A DNA stretch of 64,000 bases from RGIG4097 sp964550635 (GTDB lineage Bacteria > Bacillota > Clostridia > Christensenellales > CAG-917). Made by a program: the position numbers and the translations under genes. Every line of letters begins with the position of its first letter. The first letter of the stretch is position 1. The notes under the pieces were generated by a model. The model worked only from the letters and a program-made list of their open reading frames with translations, was not told the origin of the DNA and searched no databases. This document shows positions 17,048-25,810 of this stretch, piece by piece. The stretch lies in the NCBI GenBank assembly GCA_964550635.1, contig CAZJZV010000001.1:62001-126000 (forward strand). Direction: 5' to 3'.

Positions 17048-19435
17048 TTATCCTCTGATCTTTCCTCCGAATTTGCGTTTCATCAAGGAAAGGATTCTAT
17101 TCATCTCGACCGCGACTTCGTCGTCTTTGAGAGTGCCGTCTTGAGATGAGAAAGTGAAGTTCATTGCAACGGACTTTTTGCCTTCGCCGATTTGTGCGCT
17201 GCGGTAGACGTCGAATGCGGTTAATGCGGTTAGATGCTTGATTTTTGCATTTTTGACTGCATAGAGCATATCGCCGACCGACACTTCATCTTTGACGACT
17301 ATCGCAAGGTCGCGTTCAACGGTCGGGAATTTGGAGAAGGTGGAGAATTTCTTCACACCGCTTCTCTTCTCAAACAGTTTGTCAACGGACAATTCCGCAA
17401 CGTACAAGCGAAGGTCGGTGTCGTACTTCGCGCTCACGTCGGGATGCACTTCGCCGAGCACACCGATTAGAGTGCCGTCTACGTAGAGTTCCGCACTTCT
17501 GCCGGGGTGCAAATAACTCACTTCCGCTTTTTCATATTTGCCGCTCAAATGCAACGCGTCGAGAAGTCCTTCGACAACGCCTTTTATCGAGAAGAAGTCC
17601 ACTCCGCCGTACATACCGACGACGAGTCTTTCTTCTTCGACGGGAAGTTCGGTGAGCGGAAGGGATTTGGGCAAATACACCTTCGCAACTTCGAATAACG
17701 TCGCTTCCTTGTTGAAGTGGGAAACGTTATAAGAAAGGGTTTCGAGCATACTATGCACGAGAGTCGTGCGCATTACGCTGAGTCCTTCGCCGAGCGGATT
17801 GATGAGATTTACGGTATTTCTCTCTTTTGCGTCTTCGGGCAGGCGGAGTATATCCGCAAACTTCGGGGACGTAAAGGAATAAGTCACGCATTCATTGAGT
17901 CCGAGTTCTGATAGTGCGGTTTTGATTTCATCCACAAACAACATTTTGTCGGGTTTACCGCCTTTGGTAAGCTTGGAGTATTCAAAGAGCGTAGGCGTTA
18001 CGTGGGAGTAGCCGTACACGCGGATAAATTCTTCCGCAATATCGTTGACTCCAACGACGTCTTCTCTGTCTTCTTTGACGTGAGCAACGATTTGTTTGCC
18101 CTCGTCCGTGCATTCGATACCAAGGCGCGCAAGGATTGCAATCAAGGTCGCTTTCGGCACTTTGCAACCGACGATTTCTTGGATTTTCTTAGTTGTGAAA
18201 GGAATATCTCTGACCTTTTCAAAAGGCACTTTGACGTCGATTATGCCGTCCACTATATCACCGCTACCGCTTTGTGCGATCATGGTGAGAGCGCGTTTGA
18301 TGCCGTATTCTTGTGACGCAAAGTCGATACCCTTTTCAAATCTTGCGGACGAATCGCTGCGGAGAGTCAACGCTCTCGAAGTTCTGCGCACGCTATCGCG
18401 TGCGAATTTCGCGGATTCAAATATAATCGCGGACGTATCGTCTTTGATTCCGCTATATTCTCCGCCCATAATGCCTGCGACCGCCACGGGTTTATTCTCG
18501 TCGCAGATGACGAGCATATTACCTTTCAACTTGTTGAGTTTGCCGTCAAGGGACACGATTTCTTCACCGTCGTTTGCGGTGCGGACGACTATCTTATTGC
18601 CGTCAAGTTCTCTCGAATCGAAAGCGTGCATAGGTTGACCGATTTCGGTGAGAACGTAGTTCGTGATGTCGACCACGTTGTTGATGGGACGAATGCCTAC
18701 CGCGTGCAAGCGTTGTCTAATCTTGAACGACGACGGGAAAATACGCACGTTTTTGACGCCTGCCGCCATATATCTCGGACAGAGTTCGGGATTTTTGACT
18801 TCGACGGACACCATATCCGAAACGTTGCCGCCTGCGGTTTTATAGTCGATATCGGGTTCTCTGCAAGTGGTTTTGAGAGCAACCGCGACTTCTTTTGCAA
18901 GCTTGTAGATACTGTTGCAATCGGGACGGTTTGCGGTCACGCCTACGTCGAGAATGACTTCATCGAATCCCATTGCTTTGAGTGCGTTTCCGCCGAGTGG
19001 GGTTCCGTCCTTGAAGATGATGATGTCCCCTGCGGACTGATTTTCGACGTCATCAACGGTTGCGCCGACTTCGTCGAGTCCGCAAAGCATACCTTCGGAA
19101 GTCACACCGCGAAGTTCGCCTTTCACGATTTTGTGACCGTCTGCAAGCACTGCTCCGTCGAGTGCGACTGCGATTGTTTCTCCACCGACAACCGGCACGT
19201 TTGTGACCACTTGAATGGTCTTTCCACCAATGTCGATTTGCGTAACGCGAAGTCTATCCGCATTGGGGTGCTTCTCGACTTCGACGATTTTGCCGACGAC
19301 AACTTTGGACGCGGTTTTTTCTTGGTAAATGATCTCCTCGACCTCGAAGCCTATCGCGACGAGTTTTTTTGCGAGGACTTCGGGAGAAACGTTGATATCT
19401 ACGTAATCTTTAAGCCATGAAATAGGTGCTAACAT
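17048..19435 (-). CDS. pheT: Phenylalanine-tRNA ligase beta subunit
   Basis: PheT pairs with PheS to form the heterotetrameric phenylalanyl-tRNA synthetase. The 795-residue length is standard. The N-terminus has the EMAP-like tRNA-binding domain (VGKIVEVEKHPNADRLRV), then B3/B4 editing segments, the DNA-binding-like B5 domain, the inactive synthetase core, and a C-terminal anticodon-binding FDX domain (FSKFPTVERDLAIVV). It begins 12 nt after pheS. A tRNA-Phe gene lies 8 kb away in the same window. Confidence 0.97.
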   Translation of the reverse strand: MLAPISWLKDYVDINVSPEVLAKKLVAIGFEVEEIIYQEKTASKVVVGKIVEVEKHPNADRLRVTQIDIGGKTIQVVTNVPVVGGETIAVALDGAVLADGHKIVKGELRGVTSEGMLCGLDEVGATVDDVENQSAGDIIIFKDGTPLGGNALKAMGFDEVILDVGVTANRPDCNSIYKLAKEVAVALKTTCREPDIDYKTAGGNVSDMVSVEVKNPELCPRYMAAGVKNVRIFPSSFKIRQRLHAVGIRPINNVVDITNYVLTEIGQPMHAFDSRELDGNKIVVRTANDGEEIVSLDGKLNKLKGNMLVICDENKPVAVAGIMGGEYSGIKDDTSAIIFESAKFARDSVRRTSRALTLRSDSSARFEKGIDFASQEYGIKRALTMIAQSGSGDIVDGIIDVKVPFEKVRDIPFTTKKIQEIVGCKVPKATLIAILARLGIECTDEGKQIVAHVKEDREDVVGVNDIAEEFIRVYGYSHVTPTLFEYSKLTKGGKPDKMLFVDEIKTALSELGLNECVTYSFTSPKFADILRLPEDAKERNTVNLINPLGEGLSVMRTTLVHSMLETLSYNVSHFNKEATLFEVAKVYLPKSLPLTELPVEEERLVVGMYGGVDFFSIKGVVEGLLDALHLSGKYEKAEVSYLHPGRSAELYVDGTLIGVLGEVHPDVSAKYDTDLRLYVAELSVDKLFEKRSGVKKFSTFSKFPTVERDLAIVVKDEVSVGDMLYAVKNAKIKHLTALTAFDVYRSAQIGEGKKSVAMNFTFSSQDGTLKDDEVAVEMNRILSLMKRKFGGKIRG

Positions 19436-19447
19436 ATTCTCTCCCTC

Positions 19448-20467
19448 CTAATTGAATTGTTTCAAGAATCTAACGTCGTTCTCGTAGAAGAGTTTGATAT
19501 TGGGGATTCCGTACTTGATCATAGCGATACGCTCGATGCCGAAGCCGAATGCAAAACCGCTATACTCTTTCGAGTCGATACCGCACATATCGAGAACGGC
19601 AGGATTGACTATGCCTGCGCCGAGAATTTCCACCCAACCGGTACCCTTGCAAACTCTGCAACCTTTGCCATGGCAGATAGCGCAAGTGACGTCCGCCTCA
19701 ACGGACGGTTCGGTGAACGGGAAATAAGACGGACGCAAACGGACTTTCGTATCCTTGTCGAACATCTTCTCCGCAAAGGTTTGCAAACAACCTTGAAGGT
19801 CGCCGATAGTGATATGCTTGTCGACTGCAAGACCTTCGATTTGGTTGAAAATCGGAGAGTGCGAAGCATCGTCGTCACTGCGGTACACCTTGCCCGGAAT
19901 GATGACTCTGATCGGCGGTTTTTGAGTGGTCATAATGCGCGCTTGCATAGGAGAAGTATGCGTGCGCAAAACGACGTCGTCCGCCACGTAAAACGTGTCT
20001 TGCATATCGCGCGCCGGGTGGTCTTTCGGCACGTTCAAGAGTTGGAAATTGTAAAGGTCGGTTTCGATTTCAGGACCTTCGGCAACCGCAAAACCCATTT
20101 GCAAAAAGATGTCTACGATTTCGTTTTTGACTTTGGTTATGGGGTGCAAAGTGCCGTTTTTGCCGTAGGTTGCGGGGAAAGTCACGTCGACTGCTTCCGC
20201 TTTAAGACGTGCGTTTTTCTCCTCTTCGGTCACTTTTGCGATTTTCTCGTCGAGAGCGGATTCGATTTCACTTCTGACCTCGTTGAGAAGTTTGCCCATA
20301 GCGGGTTTTTCTTCCTTGGGGACTTTGGCGAGTCCTTTCATAACCGAAGTGATTTCGCCGTTTTTGCCGAGGAAGCGCACTCTGACGTCGTTCAATTCGA
20401 CGGAAGTCGACGCCGCGGAAATAGCGGCGAGCGCGTCAGACTTGATTTTTTCCATTTGTTCTTTCAT
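19448..20467 (-). CDS. pheS: Phenylalanine-tRNA ligase alpha subunit
   Basis: PheS carries the catalytic site that charges tRNA-Phe. The 339-residue protein has an N-terminal coiled coil and the class II core with motif 2 region HTSPMQARIM, then FNQIEGLAVD and FPFTEPSVE. The four-cysteine insert ICHGKGCRVCKGTGW is seen in many Firmicutes PheS. It heads a seven-gene operon. The promoter is at 20513-20541, the Shine-Dalgarno AGGAG lies 8 nt before the ATG, and a GC hairpin lies in the leader. I found no T-box in the leader, which is too short for one. Confidence 0.97.
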   Translation of the reverse strand: MKEQMEKIKSDALAAISAASTSVELNDVRVRFLGKNGEITSVMKGLAKVPKEEKPAMGKLLNEVRSEIESALDEKIAKVTEEEKNARLKAEAVDVTFPATYGKNGTLHPITKVKNEIVDIFLQMGFAVAEGPEIETDLYNFQLLNVPKDHPARDMQDTFYVADDVVLRTHTSPMQARIMTTQKPPIRVIIPGKVYRSDDDASHSPIFNQIEGLAVDKHITIGDLQGCLQTFAEKMFDKDTKVRLRPSYFPFTEPSVEADVTCAICHGKGCRVCKGTGWVEILGAGIVNPAVLDMCGIDSKEYSGFAFGFGIERIAMIKYGIPNIKLFYENDVRFLKQFN

Positions 20468-20482
20468 AAATGCTCCTATATT

Positions 20483-20496
20483 CGTGCATGCGCACG
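20483..20496 (-). promoter_or_regulatory. GC hairpin in the pheS leader
   Basis: On the minus strand CGTGC and GCACG flank a GCAT tetraloop, between the probable start of transcription (about 20506) and the Shine-Dalgarno. It is one of four similar leader elements in this window. Confidence 0.45.
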
Positions 20497-20512
20497 ATAA
20501 AATACTTTTATC

Positions 20513-20541
20513 AGTTTAACAATAATTTAGATATAAGTCAA
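20513..20541 (-). promoter_or_regulatory. Sigma-A type promoter of the pheST operon
   Basis: Minus strand: TTGACT, 17 nt, TAAACT. The spacing is ideal; the -10 matches 4 of 6 consensus positions. Confidence 0.6.
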
Positions 20542-20719
20542 CTATGTTTGGGACAATGAGTGCGCAATAACTTGCCAAAATCAGACTATTTAGACGGAAA
20601 ACGGAATTTTTGCCGAAAACAAATAGAATATAAAACAAAAACCACCAGAAAAGCCAAACGTATAAACTATCACAAAACCAGCAAAAACTATCTATCCAAA
20701 AGGAATTTGCCGAGAGTTT

Positions 20720-20749
20720 TGCTCATTGAATAGAGATTGCGCATATAAT
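20720..20749 (+). promoter_or_regulatory. Possible SigE-type promoter of yunB
   Basis: CATATAAT at 20742-20749 resembles the SigE -10 (CATACAAT). GCTCATT lies 14 nt upstream and matches the SigE -35 loosely. The start of transcription would fall almost on the GTG start codon. The known SigE dependence of yunB in Bacillus supports the idea, but the match is weak. Confidence 0.3.
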
Positions 20750-20754
20750 TTAGC

Positions 20755-21420
20755 GTGTCGAAAATCAAAACCGTAATCAAACCGCGTTTTGTCCGCGTTA
20801 CCCTTGCTATCGTCATATTCGTGGCGGTTTTCGTGGTGTCCGCGACCTACTTCCGCTCGAATATCGTGCCAACCGTCGTCGAAAACTCCGATGCGACGGT
20901 GCGTGCCATAGGCACGAATGCAGTCAATCTTGCCGCAACTTCGGTGCTTAACGAAACCGTAACCTACGACGAATTGTTCACAGTCGAAAAAGACAAAGAC
21001 GGAAACGTCGCGATGATACAGGCAAATTCCCCGAAAATCAACTCAATAGCAAGACAGATTGCAAATTTAGCGCAAGCAAATCTCGATGCGCTCGGTGTGC
21101 AGACGGTTGATATTGCATTCGGCACGTTCACGGGACTTGCACTACTCACCGGACTCGGTCCCGACGTCAGTATCAATATCGTGCCTATAGGCACGGCGTA
21201 CTGCGATTTCGTGTCGTCATTCGTGTCCGCGGGAATAAACCAAACGGTGCACAAAATCTATATCGACGTGTATGCGGACATTGACGTGATAACTCCGATT
21301 GCGGACCAAGTAATACAAGTGAAAGCGGAAGTTTTGGTGTGCGAAAATCTGATTGTAGGCAAAATTCCGTCCACCTATCTTGAAATGGACGGAAAACTCT
21401 TGAATTTGTCCGCAGGTTGA
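20755..21420 (+). CDS. yunB: Sporulation protein YunB
   Basis: YunB is a mother-cell sporulation protein of unclear molecular role. The 221-residue product has one N-terminal membrane segment (about residues 14-32), the N-terminal region ending in IVPTVVENSDATVRAIGTNA, and the conserved stretch FGTFTGLALLTGLGPDV followed by IPIG/VPIG-type turns. Length and pattern fit the family. The start is GTG at 20755, with no later plausible start before the membrane segment and no clear Shine-Dalgarno. It is divergent from pheS. Confidence 0.88.
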   Translation: MSKIKTVIKPRFVRVTLAIVIFVAVFVVSATYFRSNIVPTVVENSDATVRAIGTNAVNLAATSVLNETVTYDELFTVEKDKDGNVAMIQANSPKINSIARQIANLAQANLDALGVQTVDIAFGTFTGLALLTGLGPDVSINIVPIGTAYCDFVSSFVSAGINQTVHKIYIDVYADIDVITPIADQVIQVKAEVLVCENLIVGKIPSTYLEMDGKLLNLSAG

Positions 21421-21537
21421 ATTGCGAAATCAAATTAATGCAGTTAGATTGCCGATTTCTTGACAAAACAATGGGCAATATCGATATTCAAAACTACCCT
21501 AATTAAATCCAAATAACACTAAATTCCGTTGCAAAAG

Positions 21538-21915
21538 TCAGAATTTCTTGCTCTTCGATTTGAAGATGAGCGAAAATAAAAATCCGAATACGATTGCAGA
21601 CGTCAACCCTGCAGACACCGCAGTCATACCCCCTTTTATCGCACCAAGTATCCCGTTTTCGTGCGCACCTTTCAATGCGCCTTTTGCAAGGTTACTGCCA
21701 AATCCCATAATAGGAATTGTTACGCCCGCTCCTGCAAATTCTTCCATATATTGAAATGCGCCCGTGATTTCAAGCACCAAACCAAGAAGAAGAAAGGTCA
21801 CGAGAATGCGTGCGGAAGTCATTCTCGTCTTGTTGATGAGAATTTGACCGAGCATACAGACCGCACCGCCTACCGCAAACGTTTTTAGATAACTCAAAAA
21901 ATATTCCATTGCCAT
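21538..21915 (-). CDS. spoVAE: Stage V sporulation protein AE
   Basis: SpoVAE is a small inner forespore membrane protein of the SpoVA channel that loads dipicolinic acid into the spore and releases it at germination. The 125-residue product has three or four membrane segments and the SpoVAC/AE signature region GAGVTIPIMGFGSNLAKGA. It is the last gene of spoVAC-AD-AE, with 54 nt before it. A second in-frame ATG two codons later is equally possible. Confidence 0.93.
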   Translation of the reverse strand: MAMEYFLSYLKTFAVGGAVCMLGQILINKTRMTSARILVTFLLLGLVLEITGAFQYMEEFAGAGVTIPIMGFGSNLAKGALKGAHENGILGAIKGGMTAVSAGLTSAIVFGFLFSLIFKSKSKKF

Positions 21916-21969
21916 GTTTCTATTCCAATTTTTGCCGTTTTTGAGAATACTTTTCTCGATTTTCAGGCA

Positions 21970-23178
21970 TTATTTACCCTTTTTAGCGTTATTTTTCACA
22001 CCGAACAGTTTTAGTTTTTGATTGCTTTCTCTGACATTTTCATCTTCGTTTTCATCGTCGAAACTCTCGGTTTCCACCACGAAAGCATGCGAAATCCCCG
22101 GTATCGTTTCCTTTTGAAGGGGTGTATTTTTGCTAAGTAGCGCACCAGTCGGCACGACGAGTACCCTTTTCAACGTGCCGTTTTCGAGTTTATTCAGGAT
22201 ATATCCGTTGAAAACCGTGTTCACACACCCCGCCCCCGATCCACCTTGATAAGAACGTTGTTCGGGTTTGAAATAGGATGCACCGCAGTCCATATAGGTG
22301 TCGGGAAGCAAAATCCCTTCCCTTGCCAGTATAAATTCGAGCAGTTCTTTTCCGTGTCGTCCAAGGTCGCCCGTGAAAATTGCGTCGTAATAGTCTACGT
22401 TTCGCCCGAAATCTTCGAGATGACGCATTATCGTGTTGGCGCAAGCGGGTGCCATTGCCGCTCCCATATTGCTTTCGTCATCCATTCCGAGATCAATCAC
22501 CCTACCAAACGTGCCTTCAACCACTTTTGCGACCTGTGTTTTCTCATAGAAAATGCTTTCGTTTCCTGTATCTTCAATGAATTTTCGTTCTTCAGACTGC
22601 ATATCCGCAAGATTTTGATCGGTTTTTTGCGCTCCGTCTGACTTTTTCGGCTTTTCTCTCGTCAAAACCGTACAACCCGCACCGGTGATAGTCCACTGCG
22701 CAGTAGGCGTGCGTTGATTTCCAAGTTCAAGCGGAAAACGATATTGCCTTTCCGCAGACGAAAAATGACTTGAAGTCGAGCAAGTTACTATATCCGCAAA
22801 TCCACCGTCAATGAGAATACTACCGAGTATTATGCTTTCACTGAAAGTCGAACAAGCGTTATAAAGTCCCAAAAACGGCGTAGGAAAATTGCGTGCGGCA
22901 AGACTTGACGCCGTTATTTCGTTGAGCAAATCCCCCGCAAGCATAATATCCACGTCGTCGCGCTCTATATTCGCCTTTGAGATTGCACCCGAAATCGCTT
23001 CTCGGTGCATTTTGCATTCAGCTTTTTCGTAGGATTTCTCGCCCCAAAGGTCGTCGGACAACACCAAATCGAAATTTCCACTGAAATTACCGTCGTTTTC
23101 TTTTTCGCCGACAATGGTGTAACCGCTCTTTATATACACGGGATTATTAAGTCTGAAACTGTTTTTTCTTATCTTCAT
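21970..23178 (-). CDS. spoVAD: Stage V sporulation protein AD (extended form)
   Basis: SpoVAD has a thiolase-like fold and binds dipicolinic acid as the soluble part of the SpoVA complex. The 402-residue protein shows family motifs such as the opening SFRLNNPVYI, LLNEITASSLAARNFPTPFLGLYNACST (in pieces), AMAPACANTI and DLGRHGKELL. It is about 60 residues longer than the usual 338-340. The excess is a hydrophilic insert around residues 170-210 and a charged C-terminal tail. It starts one base after spoVAC. Confidence 0.93.
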   Translation of the reverse strand: MKIRKNSFRLNNPVYIKSGYTIVGEKENDGNFSGNFDLVLSDDLWGEKSYEKAECKMHREAISGAISKANIERDDVDIMLAGDLLNEITASSLAARNFPTPFLGLYNACSTFSESIILGSILIDGGFADIVTCSTSSHFSSAERQYRFPLELGNQRTPTAQWTITGAGCTVLTREKPKKSDGAQKTDQNLADMQSEERKFIEDTGNESIFYEKTQVAKVVEGTFGRVIDLGMDDESNMGAAMAPACANTIMRHLEDFGRNVDYYDAIFTGDLGRHGKELLEFILAREGILLPDTYMDCGASYFKPEQRSYQGGSGAGCVNTVFNGYILNKLENGTLKRVLVVPTGALLSKNTPLQKETIPGISHAFVVETESFDDENEDENVRESNQKLKLFGVKNNAKKGK

Positions 23179-23179
23179 A

Positions 23180-23617
23180 TCAAATAAACAAGCCGATTAT
23201 GCCTACGATTACGCTACCGACCGTCCCAAAAACGATGATAGGTCCCGCAATCGTGAACATTTTCGAGCAAACTCCCACGAAAACGCCTTCGCGATTGTAT
23301 TCCATAGCGGGAGATACGATTGAATTTGCAAATCCCGTTATAGGCACAATCGAGCCCGCTCCCGCAAAATGCCCGATTTTGTCGTATACTCCGATAGCGG
23401 TAAGGAGCGCGCCGAGAAAAATCATCGTCATCGACGTCCAACTGCCCACGTCTTCTTTCGGCATATTAGGTGAAATGACTTTGATAATATCTCCGATACC
23501 CTCGCCGATACAACAAATAATTCCGCCCACGACAAAAGATGCGAGCAGACTTCTGAACATAGGCGATTTTGGAGCGACCGCCTTTACGTGCGCTTGATAA
23601 TCTTCGCGACTAATCAT
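23180..23617 (-). CDS. spoVAC: Stage V sporulation protein AC
   Basis: SpoVAC is the mechanosensitive-type membrane component of the dipicolinate channel. The 145-residue protein keeps the N-terminal pattern YQAHVKAVAPKSPMFRSL, four hydrophobic stretches and the HFAGAGSIVPITGFANSIVSPAMEY signature (given here in part). It has an AAGGAG at a good distance before the ATG. The operon spoVAC-AD-AE is the minimal clostridial form. Confidence 0.95.
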   Translation of the reverse strand: MISREDYQAHVKAVAPKSPMFRSLLASFVVGGIICCIGEGIGDIIKVISPNMPKEDVGSWTSMTMIFLGALLTAIGVYDKIGHFAGAGSIVPITGFANSIVSPAMEYNREGVFVGVCSKMFTIAGPIIVFGTVGSVIVGIIGLFI

Positions 23618-23750
23618 AATTTTTCTCCTTCAAAACTTCGTCGACAAGGGACTTTTCGATTTTGTCAAACAAGTCGTTTATCTCGTCGAAAACTTTGTTT
23701 TCGGGAAAAACCCTTTCTTTCTCGTCGATAAATTCACTGAAATCGTTCAT
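23610..23750 (-). CDS. Small acidic ORF overlapping spoVAC start (uncertain)
   Basis: A 46-residue acidic reading frame (starts MNDFSEFIDEKERVF, ends LKEKNYD) lies directly upstream of spoVAC and overlaps it by 8 nt. No Shine-Dalgarno precedes its ATG, and the candidate SigG promoter would place the message start at or next to that ATG. It may therefore be a leaderless leader peptide or simply untranslated spoVAC leader. No family is recognised. Confidence 0.3.
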   Translation of the reverse strand: MNDFSEFIDEKERVFPENKVFDEINDLFDKIEKSLVDEVLKEKNYD

Positions 23751-23755
23751 ACACG

Positions 23756-23785
23756 GATTTTGCGCAATCTAACCGCTTTTTATAC
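23756..23785 (-). promoter_or_regulatory. Candidate SigG promoter of spoVAC-AD-AE
   Basis: Minus strand: GTATA, 18 nt, CAAAATC. This fits the forespore SigG pattern (GHATR, 17-18 nt, CATWMTA) at the -35 fully and at the -10 in five of seven positions. It lies just below the terminator of the upstream unit. spoVA is a classic SigG operon. Confidence 0.45.
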
Positions 23786-23796
23786 GACTCGAAGAT

Positions 23797-23826
23797 AAAA
23801 AAAATGCGCCCGATTTTTTCGGGCGC
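23797..23826 (-). terminator. Terminator upstream of spoVA (end of aminopeptidase unit)
   Basis: A GC-rich stem GCGCCCG/CGGGCGC with a loop of T on plus is followed on minus by eight T. It ends the aminopeptidase transcript and insulates spoVA. Confidence 0.8.
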
Positions 23827-23991
23827 GAAATGGTTTCAATTTGATTTTTCGATTTTTCAACCTTGAAAACCGCTATCAATACGCTTCAACGATTAAGCAA
23901 AGTCGATTTCGTCGGTTGTTTTAATGCCGATACATTCCTTAAGCTTGCTTTTCGCAAGCTTATTTGTTCGACACTGCAACGATTATGGGAA

Positions 23992-25221
23992 TCAGAATGC
24001 CCAATTGCCGTCGCGGAAGATTGCAACAACCTTCCCCTCTTTCGTCACTGCGTCGATATTGAGGTCGGGAGAGCCTATCATGAAGTCGACGTGAATGATC
24101 GAATCGTTGATGCCTTTTGCCTTGCATTCTTCAAACGTATAGTTGCCGTAGTCTTTCAGGCATGCGTTAAATCCCATACCGAATGCCAAATGGCAACATG
24201 CGTTTTCGTCAAACAACGTATTGAAGAAAGTGATTTCAGAATTGCGGATAGGTGAATCATAAGGCACGAGCGCACATTCTCCCAAATACGCCGCGTTTTC
24301 ATCCATGGAAATCATCGTGCGCAAAAGTTCTTCGTTTTTGCCTGCGTGCACGTCGACCGCCTTGCCGTCCTTGAATATGACGTAGAAATCGTCGATGACT
24401 TCACCGCGGTAAGAAAGCGGACGAGTCGCAACGACTTTGCCTTCCGCCTTGCCCTTCATAGGCGAAGTGAAAACTTCTTCACTGGGGATATTGGGATTGT
24501 AGGTGATATTGCTTCCGAGAGTGTCTTCCGCGCCACCGCAGAAAATGCCGTCGTCGATGAGACCTACGGTGAAATCCGTGCCGTTAGATGACGTATAATG
24601 CAGTTCTTTTATACCGAGCGAGTTGAGATATTGACATTTTGACGACAAGTCGCGATTGTGGTCGTCCCATTGTTTTTCGGGATCGGGACCGTCCGCACGC
24701 GAAGTGTACAAAATCGCTTCCCAAAGTTTTTCGATCGCTTGATTGACGCGAAGTTCGGGGAACACTTTTTTCGCCCACGCTTTGCCGGGGACTGCGCAAA
24801 TACACCATTGATATTTGTCTTCCATTCTGTCGCGGATAGGTTTGATGATCGGGTATCTTGCCTGTTGCGCCTTTGCGACTTTTGTTTGATTTACACCTTT
24901 GAGTCCGTCGGGATCGTCGGATTCGAGATAAATCATAGCGGGCAAAGCGGTCGCGCGATGTTCGAGTTTCTCGACTTCCCACTTCTCCATGTGCGAAAGA
25001 GTCTTCAAACTGCGGTAGCGGTAGTTGAGTTTGACGATAGGTTGATAGTCAAATTCGACTATGACCTTGCCTGCCCCCGCCTTATAGCACTCTTCGACGA
25101 CCATTTTCACGAAGTCGGGTTGATCGAGTCCTGCGATGACGATAACTTCTTGCCCTTTTTGCACGTTGATACCCTTTCTTGCGATAAGGCGCGCGTAATT
25201 TTGTAAAACAGATTTTTTCAT
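23992..25221 (-). CDS. M29 family aminopeptidase
   Basis: A 409-residue metalloaminopeptidase of the M29 (AmpS/PepS/thermophilic) family. The family pattern is present throughout: the N-terminal NYARLIARKGINVQKGQEV, the central GTDFTVGL, the GRLGE-like ECALVPYDSPI metal site, LFDENACCHLAFG with the catalytic-site histidine, and IHVDFMIGS with the last ligands. It removes N-terminal residues from peptides in the cytoplasm. It stands alone between the YbjN gene and spoVA, with an AAGG ahead of the ATG. A hairpin (AAGCTTGC, 5-nt loop, complement) lies at 23941-23961 after the stop. Confidence 0.92.
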   Translation of the reverse strand: MKKSVLQNYARLIARKGINVQKGQEVIVIAGLDQPDFVKMVVEECYKAGAGKVIVEFDYQPIVKLNYRYRSLKTLSHMEKWEVEKLEHRATALPAMIYLESDDPDGLKGVNQTKVAKAQQARYPIIKPIRDRMEDKYQWCICAVPGKAWAKKVFPELRVNQAIEKLWEAILYTSRADGPDPEKQWDDHNRDLSSKCQYLNSLGIKELHYTSSNGTDFTVGLIDDGIFCGGAEDTLGSNITYNPNIPSEEVFTSPMKGKAEGKVVATRPLSYRGEVIDDFYVIFKDGKAVDVHAGKNEELLRTMISMDENAAYLGECALVPYDSPIRNSEITFFNTLFDENACCHLAFGMGFNACLKDYGNYTFEECKAKGINDSIIHVDFMIGSPDLNIDAVTKEGKVVAIFRDGNWAF

Positions 25222-25298
25222 ATATTACCTTTATAATTTATTATTTTCTATATAATTTGCCGACGATAACGCAAATTTTGCTTTGAGATAGATTTAGA

Positions 25299-25793
25299 TT
25301 ATTCTTCGTCGTCATCCCCGCCGACGTCGAGAAGTTCATCCATATCGATCATCCCTTTCACGAATGCCAAGAATCTATCGTTGAACATATCGACAATCGT
25401 TGCGCTAGCACCAATTATCGCGTCAAAAATTCCCTTCCCGACTATGCAATCGGCATATCCCGACGCATAGCTGAAGACAATGCGCCCCAAGTCAAAATCG
25501 TAGCAAAATTGACCGAGTGCTTGTTTTGAGTTGATATAATTAATCGCCCAAACCACGCCGGGAATTTTATCTTCGGGGACTTCATAGGACAGGATCGAAA
25601 CGCATTTTATAAAGTTCATTTCGGGATAAACTTTTATTCGAAGTTCTATGGGTATATCATCACCGCGAAAACCGAATGCGACCATAAAATTCTCGTCGTC
25701 TTTATAGAAATCGACGTCTTTTTCGTTGAGATATTCGAGAAGAGTGTTGTAAACTCGTTGTGCGTTTTTTACTCTTTTTTCATCTAATGCCAT
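25299..25793 (-). CDS. YbjN domain-containing protein
   Basis: A 164-residue acidic cytoplasmic protein of the YbjN type. This is an alpha/beta fold of uncertain function, thought to act as a chaperone-like or adaptor domain. Features are the FMVAFGFRGDDIPIELRI strand pair, VVWAINYINSKQALGQFCYDF and a tail of acidic residues. The ATG at 25793 has GGAG 6 nt upstream and is preferred over the frame start at 25814. It follows the AAA+ gene by 17 nt, so the two proteins are made together and probably act together. Confidence 0.8.
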   Translation of the reverse strand: MALDEKRVKNAQRVYNTLLEYLNEKDVDFYKDDENFMVAFGFRGDDIPIELRIKVYPEMNFIKCVSILSYEVPEDKIPGVVWAINYINSKQALGQFCYDFDLGRIVFSYASGYADCIVGKGIFDAIIGASATIVDMFNDRFLAFVKGMIDMDELLDVGGDDDEE

Positions 25794-25810
25794 AATTATC
25801 TCCCTTGCTC

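Noticed and set aside
20468..20754. T-box riboswitch for pheST
   Set aside because: The leader from the likely promoter is only about 40 nt, and no specifier loop, T-box sequence or antiterminator was found.
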